The notes beneath the pieces were generated by a model that did not search any database, was not told the DNA's origin, and was given only the letters and a program-made list of their open reading frames with translations. A program made the position numbers and the translations under genes. 48,426 bases of DNA from a virus, in the IMG/VR virus record IMGVR_UViG_3300024348_000069, positions 1-48,426 of that record. One strand, 5' to 3'. Shown piece after piece: positions 1 to 10,342 of this stretch (within the stretch, counting starts at the first letter, position 1; each line of letters begins with the position of its first letter).

Positions 1-567
1 CGAAGCGAGGTTATTGCTTCTATTATAGCATACCAGACTACGAATCTCAATGACTTTAATAAGGCATTGCGTCAGTCTAGGTTATCTGCTACACTTGATT
101 CTCTTGATAACTCTATCATCTCTACCGATATCTTTGCACAGCCTGTCATTGAGATCAAGCCTACATTGTCTATTGTACAGAATCCCGCATTCTCTTATGA
201 GTCTTCGCTAGTACAACCATATCCATTTGATGCTGTTACTGGCTTCTCATCGTTCAAGCCTGCTATTAAAACAAGTAAGTTCACGATAGAAGGATCGCTT
301 GTCACACTACAAGACGATGGTAAGGGTTCTATGATGGCTGTTACAGCGGGTACAAGTATACAAGGTGTATTCAAACGTAACGTCGGTACAATTGATTATA
401 GCACAGGTGATGTTAAGTTGTCAAATCTTATTGTTGACTCATATGAAGGTGATGCTATCAAGTTCACTGCTAACACAATTAATAAAGATGTCAAGTCTCC
501 TAAGGACAGAATCATCTCTATACGCAACCAAGACATTACAGTTAACGTAACACAATTAACGGAATAA
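1..567 (+). CDS. gp6: Baseplate wedge subunit gp6, C-terminal part (cut by window edge)
   Basis: The reading frame is open from the first base, so this is the last 188 codons of a longer gene; a TTG at 67 is not a needed start. T4 gp6 forms the ring of the baseplate wedge and belongs to the gpJ-like baseplate family. Seen here: near the 5' edge a DFNKALRQSRL segment followed by a paired Asp/Ile stretch, like the FNKTFRRS-type segment I recall from gp6 of marine T4-like phages. The end is a beta-rich GTIDYSTGDVKLSNL strand pair and a charged ...RIISIRNQDITV tail. It lies three bases before the gp7-like gene and upstream of gp8, the same order as in T4. The assignment rests on motif memory plus gene order; an alignment of the complete protein would settle it. 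Confidence 0.78.
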   Translation, partial: RSEVIASIIAYQTTNLNDFNKALRQSRLSATLDSLDNSIISTDIFAQPVIEIKPTLSIVQNPAFSYESSLVQPYPFDAVTGFSSFKPAIKTSKFTIEGSLVTLQDDGKGSMMAVTAGTSIQGVFKRNVGTIDYSTGDVKLSNLIVDSYEGDAIKFTANTINKDVKSPKDRIISIRNQDITVNVTQLTE

Positions 568-570
568 AAC

Positions 571-3294
571 ATGCTAGACGTTTCAAGTAATATTTCGACA
601 TTCATCGAAGAACAGTATCCTGCTCTCTATAGGGAAGAGGGTAATTTTCTTGTTGAGTTCACGAAAGCATACTACGACTTCAACGACTCGACTATGGATA
701 GAAATATTCCAAAGCTACGAGACCTTGATACGACACTAGCCAATTTCCTTATCTTCTTTAAGAAGAAGTTCTTACATGAGTTACCTCTTGATACGATAAT
801 CGATACTAAGTTTATTCTAAAGCATATTCAAGACTTATACAAGAGAAAAGGTTCTGAAGAATCACTCCGCTTGCTATTTCAAATGTTCTATGATACAGAG
901 ATCGAAGTCTTCTATCCTAGTACGAATATACTAAGACCATCTGATTCAGTATGGGGTGGGGCAATCTATCTAGAACTCCAAGCTGTGGCTTCTGTAGTAG
1001 ACTATCCAGTACAAAGAGGCGATAAGCTGAACGGAGACATATCGGGTGCTATAGGGTTTGTAGACGAGATCGTCTTCATTAACTTCACTGGGTCGTTAAT
1101 ACCTATTGCGTATCTCTCTAATGTATCAGGAACATTTTCGTCAGACGATGGTATTATAATCACACGTGGTACAGAACCTTCTGTCAACTATGGTAAGCTG
1201 ATACAGGGTTCTCTTAGTACAATTACAGTAAACTCTTCTAATAGAATAGCTGGACAACAAATCGGTGAAAAATTAAAGATACAATCGTCTAATACTGGTA
1301 CGTCTGGTACAGCATCAGTTAAAACAGTATCTACTGTAAGCACTGGTCAGATCGACTTCTCTATATCAGATACTGGATATGGATACACATTACCTACTAC
1401 TAATAACGACATCTTAATATCTAATCAAGTTGTTGTGCTTCAGCAGTCCTTAACGCCTACTATCAATATCGGTGATTGGATTTACGCACAAGGGCATTCC
1501 TCTGCTGTGACTCAGATCAGTACTGCGTCTGGGGCGGCTTCTGTATCGGGAGCGGCAAATATCACAGGTGGCGGGCGAATCGTTGGATATGATCACCCCC
1601 TTGTTTATGTGAATACTGTAGAAAGAACACGTGCCGAGTTTCTTGCCTATGTGAAAGCCCAACTTCAACTAGCGGTTGATAAAGACCCATCGATTGATCC
1701 TAAGATGAGTGCAGTGTTTAATCGCAATCATACTAATGGTTATAGAATTGGTGATATCAGTAACTCAGGTTATGTTGCACTTCAAGATAGATATATCACG
1801 CAACTAGATGTTACTGCACTGACTGCTTATATTGCTGATACTGAGTTTCCTCTTTTGCACCCATTAATGGTGACATGGATAGAAGACGTATTACTGCCTA
1901 ATGTTCTTGCTACTGGATACGGTTACGACTTTAACGTATTACCTACTAACGGTCAAACTAACTTTATTGTGGGTACACAGACATTAAATGGTGTGAATCT
2001 AGGAGCCTTTAATGATAGTGCTTCTTATACTATCGACTCTATCTCTGAGACTGATCGTGAGAATGTAGATATCATTGTTGACTTGATTGGAGACTTTACT
2101 AACACACCACTTCAAGTTACTGTCAATGCTACAGCAATGGTTAATCCTAGAGTGTATGAGATCAATGTTCCAGGCAACACTAACTTCATGTCAGTTGGTG
2201 CGCCTGATAACAATGTAGGTACTCGATTCACAGCCGACGGCGCTGGAACTGGAACTGGTACTGTTGTTGATGTTGTAGAGACTAACTATAGGATGAGTGG
2301 TGCTACAGAAGAGACATTGAATACTAAATTCAAAGACGCATTTATTCCTCTTAATGTTACAATAGGCTCTATCGATAATATCATCGCAGGTAACGCAGGT
2401 AATCAATACACTAGTGATGTGTTCACAGAAGCAAACTTTGCTGACGTATCAAGATTTGATAAGAAAGATCCTATTCTGACATTCAATGCTCCTGACTTCT
2501 TACTAGAAGTAGGTGATATCGTAACTCAGAATCTTACTATCGAAAACCCTAATCTCAACTGGGAAGCTGAGGGTGATACTCAGTACATACCTTATGTCGC
2601 TAAGGGAAGGTTCTTGAAGCGAGAGGGCAATGACTTCTACTTTAAGCAACTTAGCTTCTATGACTTTCAAGCAGGACAGAATGCTATCATCAGAGGCAAT
2701 AATGAAATGATCTCTGCGGTTGGTAGAGATTCGTCATCTTTGCCTATGGGAAGAAATGCTGTCATCGATGGTCCAGCTAGTTATCAAACTGGTCAGATTG
2801 AATCAGTCAACTTACTAAACACTGGCTATAGATACTCTGACAATGAAACAGTCAACTTACTTGACACAAATGATATAGTTGTTGCTACAGCAAAGATAAG
2901 AACACAGGGACCTGGCTTGACTGAAGGTAGATGGAGAACGACTACTTCATTCTTAAGCGAGAACACTAAAAAGATTGCAGACAACTATTACTATCAAGAG
3001 TATTCATATGAGATTGGATCTATTGTTGATCCCGACAAATATAAGTCCCTTATCGATAATGTGGTAGGCGTTGCTGGTACAAAACTATTCAGTGCCCCTC
3101 TTATAAATAGTAATAACGATCTTTCTTCAACGCTTGATGTTGAGTTTCAGGTTTGGGATATAACAGAAGATGGACTCCAGAACGAAGAAGGAACACAGAT
3201 TATTAACACTGAACAGAATACGGGACTGGTAGCTACAATAATAACTCTGGATGAGACAACGAGTGCTTCAATAACAACATCGATAGGAACTTAA
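571..3294 (+). CDS. gp7: gp7-like baseplate wedge protein
   Basis: Predicted baseplate wedge component, 907 residues. The N-terminal about 130 residues hold a pattern found near the C-terminus of T4 gp7: an ALYREEGNFLVEF helix, a region leading into LYKRKGSEESLRLLF (about residues 88-102) and then a beta-turn with EIEVFYP. T4 gp7 has the equivalent YSTKGIEASYKFLFKVLY followed by an acidic beta segment. T4 gp7 is 1032 residues with this domain near its end; here the domain is at the start and is followed by about 750 residues rich in Thr, Ser, Asn and Gly that I cannot match to T4. Residues about 528-570 carry a GNTNFxSVGA...GTGTGT module also seen in two proteins further downstream. Position between gp6 and gp8 supports the call. 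The long C-terminal part could instead be a peripheral, fibre-docking extension. Confidence 0.72.
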   Translation: MLDVSSNISTFIEEQYPALYREEGNFLVEFTKAYYDFNDSTMDRNIPKLRDLDTTLANFLIFFKKKFLHELPLDTIIDTKFILKHIQDLYKRKGSEESLRLLFQMFYDTEIEVFYPSTNILRPSDSVWGGAIYLELQAVASVVDYPVQRGDKLNGDISGAIGFVDEIVFINFTGSLIPIAYLSNVSGTFSSDDGIIITRGTEPSVNYGKLIQGSLSTITVNSSNRIAGQQIGEKLKIQSSNTGTSGTASVKTVSTVSTGQIDFSISDTGYGYTLPTTNNDILISNQVVVLQQSLTPTINIGDWIYAQGHSSAVTQISTASGAASVSGAANITGGGRIVGYDHPLVYVNTVERTRAEFLAYVKAQLQLAVDKDPSIDPKMSAVFNRNHTNGYRIGDISNSGYVALQDRYITQLDVTALTAYIADTEFPLLHPLMVTWIEDVLLPNVLATGYGYDFNVLPTNGQTNFIVGTQTLNGVNLGAFNDSASYTIDSISETDRENVDIIVDLIGDFTNTPLQVTVNATAMVNPRVYEINVPGNTNFMSVGAPDNNVGTRFTADGAGTGTGTVVDVVETNYRMSGATEETLNTKFKDAFIPLNVTIGSIDNIIAGNAGNQYTSDVFTEANFADVSRFDKKDPILTFNAPDFLLEVGDIVTQNLTIENPNLNWEAEGDTQYIPYVAKGRFLKREGNDFYFKQLSFYDFQAGQNAIIRGNNEMISAVGRDSSSLPMGRNAVIDGPASYQTGQIESVNLLNTGYRYSDNETVNLLDTNDIVVATAKIRTQGPGLTEGRWRTTTSFLSENTKKIADNYYYQEYSYEIGSIVDPDKYKSLIDNVVGVAGTKLFSAPLINSNNDLSSTLDVEFQVWDITEDGLQNEEGTQIINTEQNTGLVATIITLDETTSASITTSIGT
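3102..3109 (+). promoter_or_regulatory. TATAAATA inside the gp7-like gene (possible internal late promoter)
   Basis: Exact T4 late-promoter octamer on the coding strand about 200 bases before the gp8 start. In a sequence this AT-rich a few chance copies inside genes are expected, so this may be incidental. Similar internal copies are at 5012-5019, before the DUF4815 gene, and 9914-9921. Confidence 0.25.
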
Positions 3295-3305
3295 CGGGTA
3301 CAATA

Positions 3306-5150
3306 ATGGCAAAAATTATTACTGAAAATTTTAAAGTAGAGACTACGAATGAGTTGTTCGACTCTTTCATTAGTACTAATAGTACCTTAAGCTCTAACTT
3401 TGCAACGTCTCTGGCAGCGTTCAATACTACAGGTAGCTTGAGTCTTTCATCCAACGACCAGTCTGCTATAACCGGATTTGTTAATACTCAACTAGCATCA
3501 CTAAAGCCAGAGTCTGATTACTACATCATGGGATCTAGTGTTGATAAAGCTAATGTCATTTTAAATACCCAGTTTGAAAAGCGAGAGTTTCAGAGAAGAG
3601 TAATATTTGGAAATAAAGTCACTGATGACGATGTTCGCTATATGTTCCATCGAAATACTTGGACTCAGAATACGGTGTATGATGACTTCGATGATACTCA
3701 GGACGTTGGCACTCTCAACATGTTTGTCACGATCACGAATGATGAAGGAAACTACTACGTCTACAAATGCATTCAAAATAATAATGGGGGTCCGTCGATA
3801 GTAGCGCCAAGCCTTAATGCTGGTGTTGATGGAGGCTTAAGTCAGGACTCTGCATACGAAACTATAACATCTAGTGATGGATATGTTTGGAAGTATATGT
3901 TCTCTGTAACTAATTCAGACGCACAAGTATTCGCTACGACTGATAGTTTGCCTCTGCCTTATCCTTCATACGGAGACACAGCAGTCAAGGCAGCTGCCGA
4001 AGAGAGCATATCTCAAATCGTAATTTCTAATACTCCTAATGGTCTATTTTCAAAGTGCGTATTTGGTCCAGCGACTAGTACGGCAGACTCTTCTGTTGTA
4101 TCACTAGACTCAGTTGTAGTAGATGGCACGGACACTAATAAGAAAAGTATTGGAATTAAAATATCTCCTAAGTCTGGACCATTTCTAGATACTGGAAATA
4201 ACTTCTACACGAATCTATATCTATGGAGAAGTGATGGTAAGGTATTTGATATCTTAACTTCTAGGGTAACTGATGCCAGTGGAGTTTTCATTGACGTGAC
4301 TATATCTACTACAGAGTCTAAATCATCATTTGATAGTGGGGGCTTGACATACATGCTTGTTCCTAAAATCTCTGTGAGCAGAAGCACGAGTACAGGTACT
4401 CCGTGTATTGCATATGGCATTATAGATAAATTCGGAACTCTGGTAAATGTCGAGTACGTGTCTAAGGGTACGAAGTACAAATACGCTACAGCAACCGTTC
4501 TTTTACCTCCAGGAGTACAAGACGCAGCCATTCAAGGAGGGTTAACGCCCACATCTCTGAGGGCAGTGATATCTCCGACAGGCGGACACGGATCAAATCC
4601 TATTAACGAAATGTCAATGAGTAGGCTAGCGGTAATCACTAATTTTTCTGGTGAAGACCTATTGATACCAGACACTAACTATTACACTAAAGTGGCTCTA
4701 TTAAAGAATCCCACGTTTAGCGATGGAACAAAACCAACACAGTTCGATAATAGAACAGTGATAACTATAGCAGGTGATCAGACATCTACTGCTGTACCTG
4801 GTAAATACATAACACAAGACGTTGCTTTGTCAGGAGGTACTGGCACAGAGACCGAGACTGTGGTAAGTAGAATACACGAAAGTGTTTATGATGGTAGCAC
4901 CAATACTCTGATATATTTGGTTGACTACTCTGGAGATTTTCAGAATATATATCAGACAGGGGCTATCTACGTAAGAGATACACCAACTTCTACAACAGCT
5001 AATAGTTTGAGTATAAATAATGCTAGTAATGATGTTGTTTATGGGAAGTATTCTCCGTACGCTGGAGAGATTCTACATTTTGTAGACTTTGATCCTATTC
5101 AGCGTCAAGCAGATCGTAAAGAAAAAATAAAGTTTATCTTCGACTTTTAA
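3306..5150 (+). CDS. gp8: Baseplate wedge subunit gp8
   Basis: Homologue of T4 gp8, a dimeric wedge protein that binds gp7 and gp10. Visible matches in order: an N-terminal segment with YIMGSSVDKANV and a YMFHRNTWT stretch, a GNYYVYKCIQNN strand (T4: GWLVYRCLDV), then DGYVWKYMFSV near residue 190 (T4: DGYVWEYLFEI) followed by a PLPYPSYGD segment, and a C-terminal GEILHFVDFDPIQRQADRKE...FIFDF, closely parallel to the T4 ending GEMIYMENRPPI...ILFTF. At 614 residues it is nearly twice the T4 protein (334); the extra length lies between the DGYVW motif and the conserved tail. It directly follows gp7 and precedes the DUF4815 gene. This is the firmest T4 landmark in the window. Confidence 0.9.
   Translation: MAKIITENFKVETTNELFDSFISTNSTLSSNFATSLAAFNTTGSLSLSSNDQSAITGFVNTQLASLKPESDYYIMGSSVDKANVILNTQFEKREFQRRVIFGNKVTDDDVRYMFHRNTWTQNTVYDDFDDTQDVGTLNMFVTITNDEGNYYVYKCIQNNNGGPSIVAPSLNAGVDGGLSQDSAYETITSSDGYVWKYMFSVTNSDAQVFATTDSLPLPYPSYGDTAVKAAAEESISQIVISNTPNGLFSKCVFGPATSTADSSVVSLDSVVVDGTDTNKKSIGIKISPKSGPFLDTGNNFYTNLYLWRSDGKVFDILTSRVTDASGVFIDVTISTTESKSSFDSGGLTYMLVPKISVSRSTSTGTPCIAYGIIDKFGTLVNVEYVSKGTKYKYATATVLLPPGVQDAAIQGGLTPTSLRAVISPTGGHGSNPINEMSMSRLAVITNFSGEDLLIPDTNYYTKVALLKNPTFSDGTKPTQFDNRTVITIAGDQTSTAVPGKYITQDVALSGGTGTETETVVSRIHESVYDGSTNTLIYLVDYSGDFQNIYQTGAIYVRDTPTSTTANSLSINNASNDVVYGKYSPYAGEILHFVDFDPIQRQADRKEKIKFIFDF
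5012..5019 (+). promoter_or_regulatory. TATAAATA inside the gp8 gene (possible internal late promoter)
   Basis: Exact late-promoter octamer about 150 bases before the start of the 1724-residue DUF4815 gene. It could supply extra transcript for that gene, but its in-gene location and distance make chance occurrence equally likely. Confidence 0.25.
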
Positions 5151-5167
5151 GGAAAAGAGTATAATAC

Positions 5168-8100
5168 ATGGGCATTAACACAGACTTAAACGTTGATCCG
5201 TACTATGATGACTTTGCTGAGGCAAAACAGTTTAACCGTATTCTGTTTAAACCAGCTAAGGCAGTTCAAGCACGTGAATTAACACAATTACAAACTATTC
5301 TCCAAAAGCAGGTTGAACGCTTTGGCTCAAACATCTATAAAGAGGGTACTGTTGTCAGTGGTATTAACCTTACTGCTAGACCAGACATCTTCTATGTTAA
5401 GCTAAACGATCAAGCAGACTTTACTGATCCTTCAGTCTTCGATCAAACGGGTAAAGTGACGTACACCGTTACTGGCGGAACGTCTAAGCTTATCGCTAAC
5501 ATCTTTAAAGGTGATAATGGTTTCCAAACTCAAGATCCCGATCTTAAAACTTTTTATGTTAATTACATCGGCTATGATGGAACTCAGTCTGCAACTACGA
5601 ATGTTAAACAGTTTCAACAAGGTGAAGTTCTAACTGTTAAAGTTGCTAGTGTAGAAGATGCTGAATCTGCAAGTCTTTATGGTGCCGTAGGCACAACTGT
5701 CAAAACCGTTACTGTCGCTACTGTGTCTGCCCACGCAGGAAGATCGTTCGGTGTTACATGTGAAGAAGGTGTTCTTTATCAGAAAGGACACTTCATCTTT
5801 GTTACTGAACAGTCAATCATCGTTTCTAAGTACTCTACTATTCCTGGTAACGTGTCTGTTGGTTTTACAATCAACGAAAACATTATCACATCTGGTCTAG
5901 ACTCAACTCTATTGGATAATGCCGCCGGATTTAATAACGAGAATGCTCCTGGTGCTGATAGACTTAAGTTAGTACCAACTCTTATAACTCATAATAGTGC
6001 AACTGAACCAGAAGAATTCTTTGCACTTATCAGATATGTCGATGGTAATGCGGTACGTATTCGTAGTGAGACCCAGTTCAACTCTATCTCGGATGAGATG
6101 GCACGTAGAACTTATGACGAATCTGGAAACTACATTACGAACGGATTGAATGTCACTGTAGAGCAGATCGACGGTGATGCATATGCCGTTGTTGCTCCTG
6201 GTAAGGCATACGTCTTCGGTAATGAAGTACGAAACATTTCTTCTAGAAAGCTTTTAATTAATCCAACAACTCTCACACAGACTAAGTTAAACCAACACAC
6301 TGGTGTGACTTATGGACAATACTTCGCTTACACTCATAGCGGCAGTAATCGGCCTCTAAATTCTTTCGATTTTAATGCTCAAAGATATTCTCTATATAAC
6401 AACTCAACTATCATTGGATCATGTTCGGTATCTAATGTTACTCCTGGTAAAATCTTTGTCTATGCTATAATAAAAAATGCAGGGCAAGAGAATACAGCCA
6501 TAACTAAAATTGCTGATACTGTATTAACCACCTCAGAACTATTTGGAGCTAATAGTGGCGGTAAAATATTCGATGCTGGTAAAGAAAATATGGCATCTGC
6601 AACCGCAGTTAGTTTCACGCAAAGATTCAGAATTGCCTGTAGCTCTTCGAACACACATACACTTACTCCAACAGCCACGCATAAGCCTATTGCAAACTCT
6701 TCAGTTTTTGCTGTAACATCTGGCAACATACTTATTCCCGCTAATACGGTTTCGTATTCAGGAACTGATGTCGATATCGTACTAGCAACCACTGGAGCTT
6801 CGTTCTTATACTACGATGCAATTGTATCTGGCACAGTATCAGACGGTTTGGATGAACTAGATGTCTACGTCAAATCAACTTGGAATAACGGTCAAGCAAC
6901 TATAGGTCTGCCTAACGCAATCAAGCTGTTAGAAGTTATAGACGATAACGGAGCAGGTGCTGACGTAACAGGAAAGTTCAGACTCGTAAATAATCAGAAC
7001 GACCACTTCTACGGAATATCGTACCTCACGAATAAGGTAGGCGAAACAGTATCTAACAACAATCTTAGAATTAAAGTTAAGGTGTTAAAGAGAACTTCTA
7101 ACTTAGGCAGTGGATATATTTCAACGTCAAGTTACAATAGTGTGCCTAGTAAAAATCTTATACAAGACTATGTTGGCAAGAATGGGGTTAGTTACAACCT
7201 AATCAATTCTTTCGACTTTAGACCATATCTCAGCCCAGTAGTATCCTATTCTGTAGGTGTATCAGGCGCACAATCAGCCTCTGTTATATCACCAACGGTA
7301 GTCGCAGGAATATCTCCTGCTAACGAAAGCACTATAACATCAACGCAGTCTTACTACATGTCTAGAATCGATAGCGTAGTTGTTGATGAGTTTGGCGATA
7401 TTGCATTGTATGAGGGCGGTGAAGCAGAGAACCCTAGCATTCCCGAACTTAAGGGATTGTACGCAATTAATAATATATTTGTGCCAGGAAACATAACAAC
7501 AGTATCTGGTAACAATAGAATTAAACTTTCAGATGTGTCGAACAAGAACTATACGATGAAAGAGATCGCTGGTATTGAAGACAAGATTGATAGACTTACA
7601 GACCTTGTATCTCTGAGTCTATTGGAAACAAAAGCTAGAGACTTTTATATTGATGACGGAGCCGGCAATAATAGATTTAAGAACGGAATATTAGTAGACG
7701 CCTTCAAGGGAATGCAGAACGGTGCTTTAGAAGATCCAGAATTTAGAGCCGCTATTGATAAGACTCGTACAGTTGCTTCTCCATCTGTAGTTCAGTTTCC
7801 TGTTGATCTAAAGACATCTACATCTAGCGGAGCAAACACTTTTCAGGATATTGTGACTCTAGCAGACACAGGCACAAGAGTGACTGTGATTACACAGCCA
7901 TTCGCAACTAACTTTAGAAATTGTGTATCTAACTATTGGAGCTTTGATGGTAAGGCTTCCATCGAGCCTCCGTTTGATGCGGGATATGATGTCATACAAA
8001 ATCCAGAAATCAATATAGAGATCGATGTTGCTGGACCTATGTTAGACCTTATTGATAATCTTCAAGAACTTATTCCTCTCACTAGAGAAAGCTCTAGTTC

Positions 8101-10342
8101 TGTTACTAGTCAGTCAGGTAATGTCATAACCACAACGACTACTAATACTTCAAATTCTTTAACTGCTGATACCCAAAGGTTTACTGAGAGTGTTGGCAAC
8201 TTTGTCACAGACATCTCAATGAAACCTTATGTTCAGTCTAGAGAAGTTAAAATTCTTGTTTCGGGTTTAAGACCTGATACTAGACATTACTTCTACTTTG
8301 AGGAAGTGGATGTGAACGCTCATGTATATCCAGGTGGAGTTATTTCTACTGCGGTTTCTGGTGGCGGCACAGAGTACAATGTATCGGATGTTGAGATTGC
8401 AGGAACTCTTGGTACAGCAATTCGTACTGACTCAGAGGGCACACTATCAGCAGTCTTTGTTATTCCTGCAGGCACTTTCTTTGTCGGAGAAAACACACTA
8501 GAGATTGCAGATGTTAGTCAGTACAGTAGCATCTCTTCGGCTAAAACCTCTTACACTAGAGCGGTCTATAGAGCATACAACTTCTCTATTGGCAAATCTG
8601 AATTAAGCACTACTACCCGTACGATTGATTTCGATACAACATCATCTTCTAGAACAATCACAAGTAGACGCATTGAAAGAGATAGGAATACTGATCCTAT
8701 TGCACAGACTTTTGTTGTACGTGCATCACAAACATCTGGAGCATCAGTTGCTTTCATTAGCGACTTAGACCTATACTTCAATAGGAAATCTACAACTACA
8801 GGCGTTACAGTTGAAATCAGAGAAGTTATTAATGGATATCCTTCTAGAACACTTCTACCTTTTGGCAGAAAACATCTTAGATCAGATCAAGTATCTGTAT
8901 CAGCAGACGGATCTGCTGTAACAACTGTTACGTTCAAGAATCCTGTTAAGCTTCAAGTAGAAAAAGAATATTGCTTTGTTGTTATGCCAGATCAGAATTC
9001 TCCTGACTATCTAATATACACTTCTAAAGTTGGCGCAAATGACTTAGCCTCGGGATCTGCAATCACGAATGATTGGGGTGACGGAGTATTATTTACGTCT
9101 ACTAATGATAGTGCCTGGAAATCTTATCAAGACGAAGATATTAAATTTAAGTTGAAAAGATATCAATTCCAATCAACAGCAGGTTACGTAGATTTAGAGC
9201 CCAACGATATGGAATTCTTGTCTATAACTGGAACAACTGGAGTTTTCAGAAATGATGAATTAGCATATATCCAGAAAGCAACACAGTACTCAGCCGGAGT
9301 CACAGCCAGGGCATTGACAATTACTGGCGGAAGCGATTTCGCTGTAGGAGATTATGTTCTTCTCATAGATGGCGCTAACAAATTTTTATCTGAGATTGTG
9401 GCAGCCACTAATAGCGGTGCAAACTTGACTCTGAGAACTCCTTATAATCTAACAGCAACTACTTCAGCAACAGCATACCTTGCAGTAGCTGGCAGAGTTT
9501 CATACTTCAACAGTAGAAATAGTCTAAAACTATTCTTACGCAAAGGTTCTGCCAGAGTATCAAATTATATTGAAGCCGGTGACGTTATAACAGGATACTC
9601 AACAGGAGCATATGCAACTGTGTCATCTATTGACGATGAAGCTATCTCATATTTTCAGCCACAAGTGTTCACTAATAACTCTATCAAGACATCTACTAGT
9701 TTAACTCTATATAATGGATCAGCAATTGATAAGAGTATAGAAGATAATGGAAACGTCTATACGACAAACCTAGCTAGAAGCCTAAAGAGTTTGACTAACA
9801 TCGTTAAGCCTGATGGCACTGTGCAAGACTTTAAGATTAGGGTTGCCATGACTAACAATGGTTTTCAATCTGCTTCTCCTATTGTGGATGCAGACATATC
9901 TATGATCAATGCATATAAATATAACATAACAAGCAACACAAGCACTTCATCTAATTGGATAACAAAAGAAGTTATTCTAGCAGAGAAGTTAGACGCAACA
10001 GGACTAAAAGTTCTATTGAGTGCGTTCAGACCAGCTGGCACAATGATCGATGTGTATGTAAGATTTGTTTACCCAACAAATGTTGATGTACAAAGTTCTT
10101 GGGTGCAGTTAGTTAATGCTTATCCAGAAATGTACTCTAACTCATCTAACACCAAAGACTATAGAGAGTTCGAATATAATCTCACTGAAGCAGATCCAGC
10201 ACTTGAGTATAGTACTTTTCAGGTTAAGTTTGTGTTACGACATGCGACTACAACAGAGATAAACTCAAGTGACCTAACAGTTACTCCTGCAGTAAATCTC
10301 TTCCCTCACTTATATGATTACAGAGCGATTGCATTGACATGA
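5168..10342 (+). CDS. DUF4815-family giant baseplate/tail-fibre structural protein
   Basis: 1724-residue virion protein. The N-terminus (INTDLNVDPYYDDF then FNRILFKP and VQARELTQLQTILQKQVERFG, residues 1-55) is the signature of the DUF4815 family found in large tail-associated proteins of marine and other large phages. Around residue 1020 lies a fibronectin-III-like LRPDTRHYFYFEEVDV segment. From about residue 1176 comes DPIAQTFVV followed by a lectin-like beta-sandwich (DLYFNRKS, VEIREVINGYPS, FKNPVKLQ, YCFVVMPD). The C-terminus ends YDYRAIALT, a usual ending of this family. There is no transmembrane segment. It takes the place where T4 has gp9/gp10, so a role as baseplate-peripheral or fibre-docking protein is likely but inferred. 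Its stop codon overlaps the next start (ATGA), indicating translational coupling to the small coiled-coil protein. Confidence 0.8.
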   Translation: MGINTDLNVDPYYDDFAEAKQFNRILFKPAKAVQARELTQLQTILQKQVERFGSNIYKEGTVVSGINLTARPDIFYVKLNDQADFTDPSVFDQTGKVTYTVTGGTSKLIANIFKGDNGFQTQDPDLKTFYVNYIGYDGTQSATTNVKQFQQGEVLTVKVASVEDAESASLYGAVGTTVKTVTVATVSAHAGRSFGVTCEEGVLYQKGHFIFVTEQSIIVSKYSTIPGNVSVGFTINENIITSGLDSTLLDNAAGFNNENAPGADRLKLVPTLITHNSATEPEEFFALIRYVDGNAVRIRSETQFNSISDEMARRTYDESGNYITNGLNVTVEQIDGDAYAVVAPGKAYVFGNEVRNISSRKLLINPTTLTQTKLNQHTGVTYGQYFAYTHSGSNRPLNSFDFNAQRYSLYNNSTIIGSCSVSNVTPGKIFVYAIIKNAGQENTAITKIADTVLTTSELFGANSGGKIFDAGKENMASATAVSFTQRFRIACSSSNTHTLTPTATHKPIANSSVFAVTSGNILIPANTVSYSGTDVDIVLATTGASFLYYDAIVSGTVSDGLDELDVYVKSTWNNGQATIGLPNAIKLLEVIDDNGAGADVTGKFRLVNNQNDHFYGISYLTNKVGETVSNNNLRIKVKVLKRTSNLGSGYISTSSYNSVPSKNLIQDYVGKNGVSYNLINSFDFRPYLSPVVSYSVGVSGAQSASVISPTVVAGISPANESTITSTQSYYMSRIDSVVVDEFGDIALYEGGEAENPSIPELKGLYAINNIFVPGNITTVSGNNRIKLSDVSNKNYTMKEIAGIEDKIDRLTDLVSLSLLETKARDFYIDDGAGNNRFKNGILVDAFKGMQNGALEDPEFRAAIDKTRTVASPSVVQFPVDLKTSTSSGANTFQDIVTLADTGTRVTVITQPFATNFRNCVSNYWSFDGKASIEPPFDAGYDVIQNPEINIEIDVAGPMLDLIDNLQELIPLTRESSSSVTSQSGNVITTTTTNTSNSLTADTQRFTESVGNFVTDISMKPYVQSREVKILVSGLRPDTRHYFYFEEVDVNAHVYPGGVISTAVSGGGTEYNVSDVEIAGTLGTAIRTDSEGTLSAVFVIPAGTFFVGENTLEIADVSQYSSISSAKTSYTRAVYRAYNFSIGKSELSTTTRTIDFDTTSSSRTITSRRIERDRNTDPIAQTFVVRASQTSGASVAFISDLDLYFNRKSTTTGVTVEIREVINGYPSRTLLPFGRKHLRSDQVSVSADGSAVTTVTFKNPVKLQVEKEYCFVVMPDQNSPDYLIYTSKVGANDLASGSAITNDWGDGVLFTSTNDSAWKSYQDEDIKFKLKRYQFQSTAGYVDLEPNDMEFLSITGTTGVFRNDELAYIQKATQYSAGVTARALTITGGSDFAVGDYVLLIDGANKFLSEIVAATNSGANLTLRTPYNLTATTSATAYLAVAGRVSYFNSRNSLKLFLRKGSARVSNYIEAGDVITGYSTGAYATVSSIDDEAISYFQPQVFTNNSIKTSTSLTLYNGSAIDKSIEDNGNVYTTNLARSLKSLTNIVKPDGTVQDFKIRVAMTNNGFQSASPIVDADISMINAYKYNITSNTSTSSNWITKEVILAEKLDATGLKVLLSAFRPAGTMIDVYVRFVYPTNVDVQSSWVQLVNAYPEMYSNSSNTKDYREFEYNLTEADPALEYSTFQVKFVLRHATTTEINSSDLTVTPAVNLFPHLYDYRAIALT

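Noticed and set aside
9914-9921. TATAAATA deep inside the DUF4815 gene
   Set aside because: Over 400 bases from the next start; copies of this octamer inside genes are expected by chance at this AT content.
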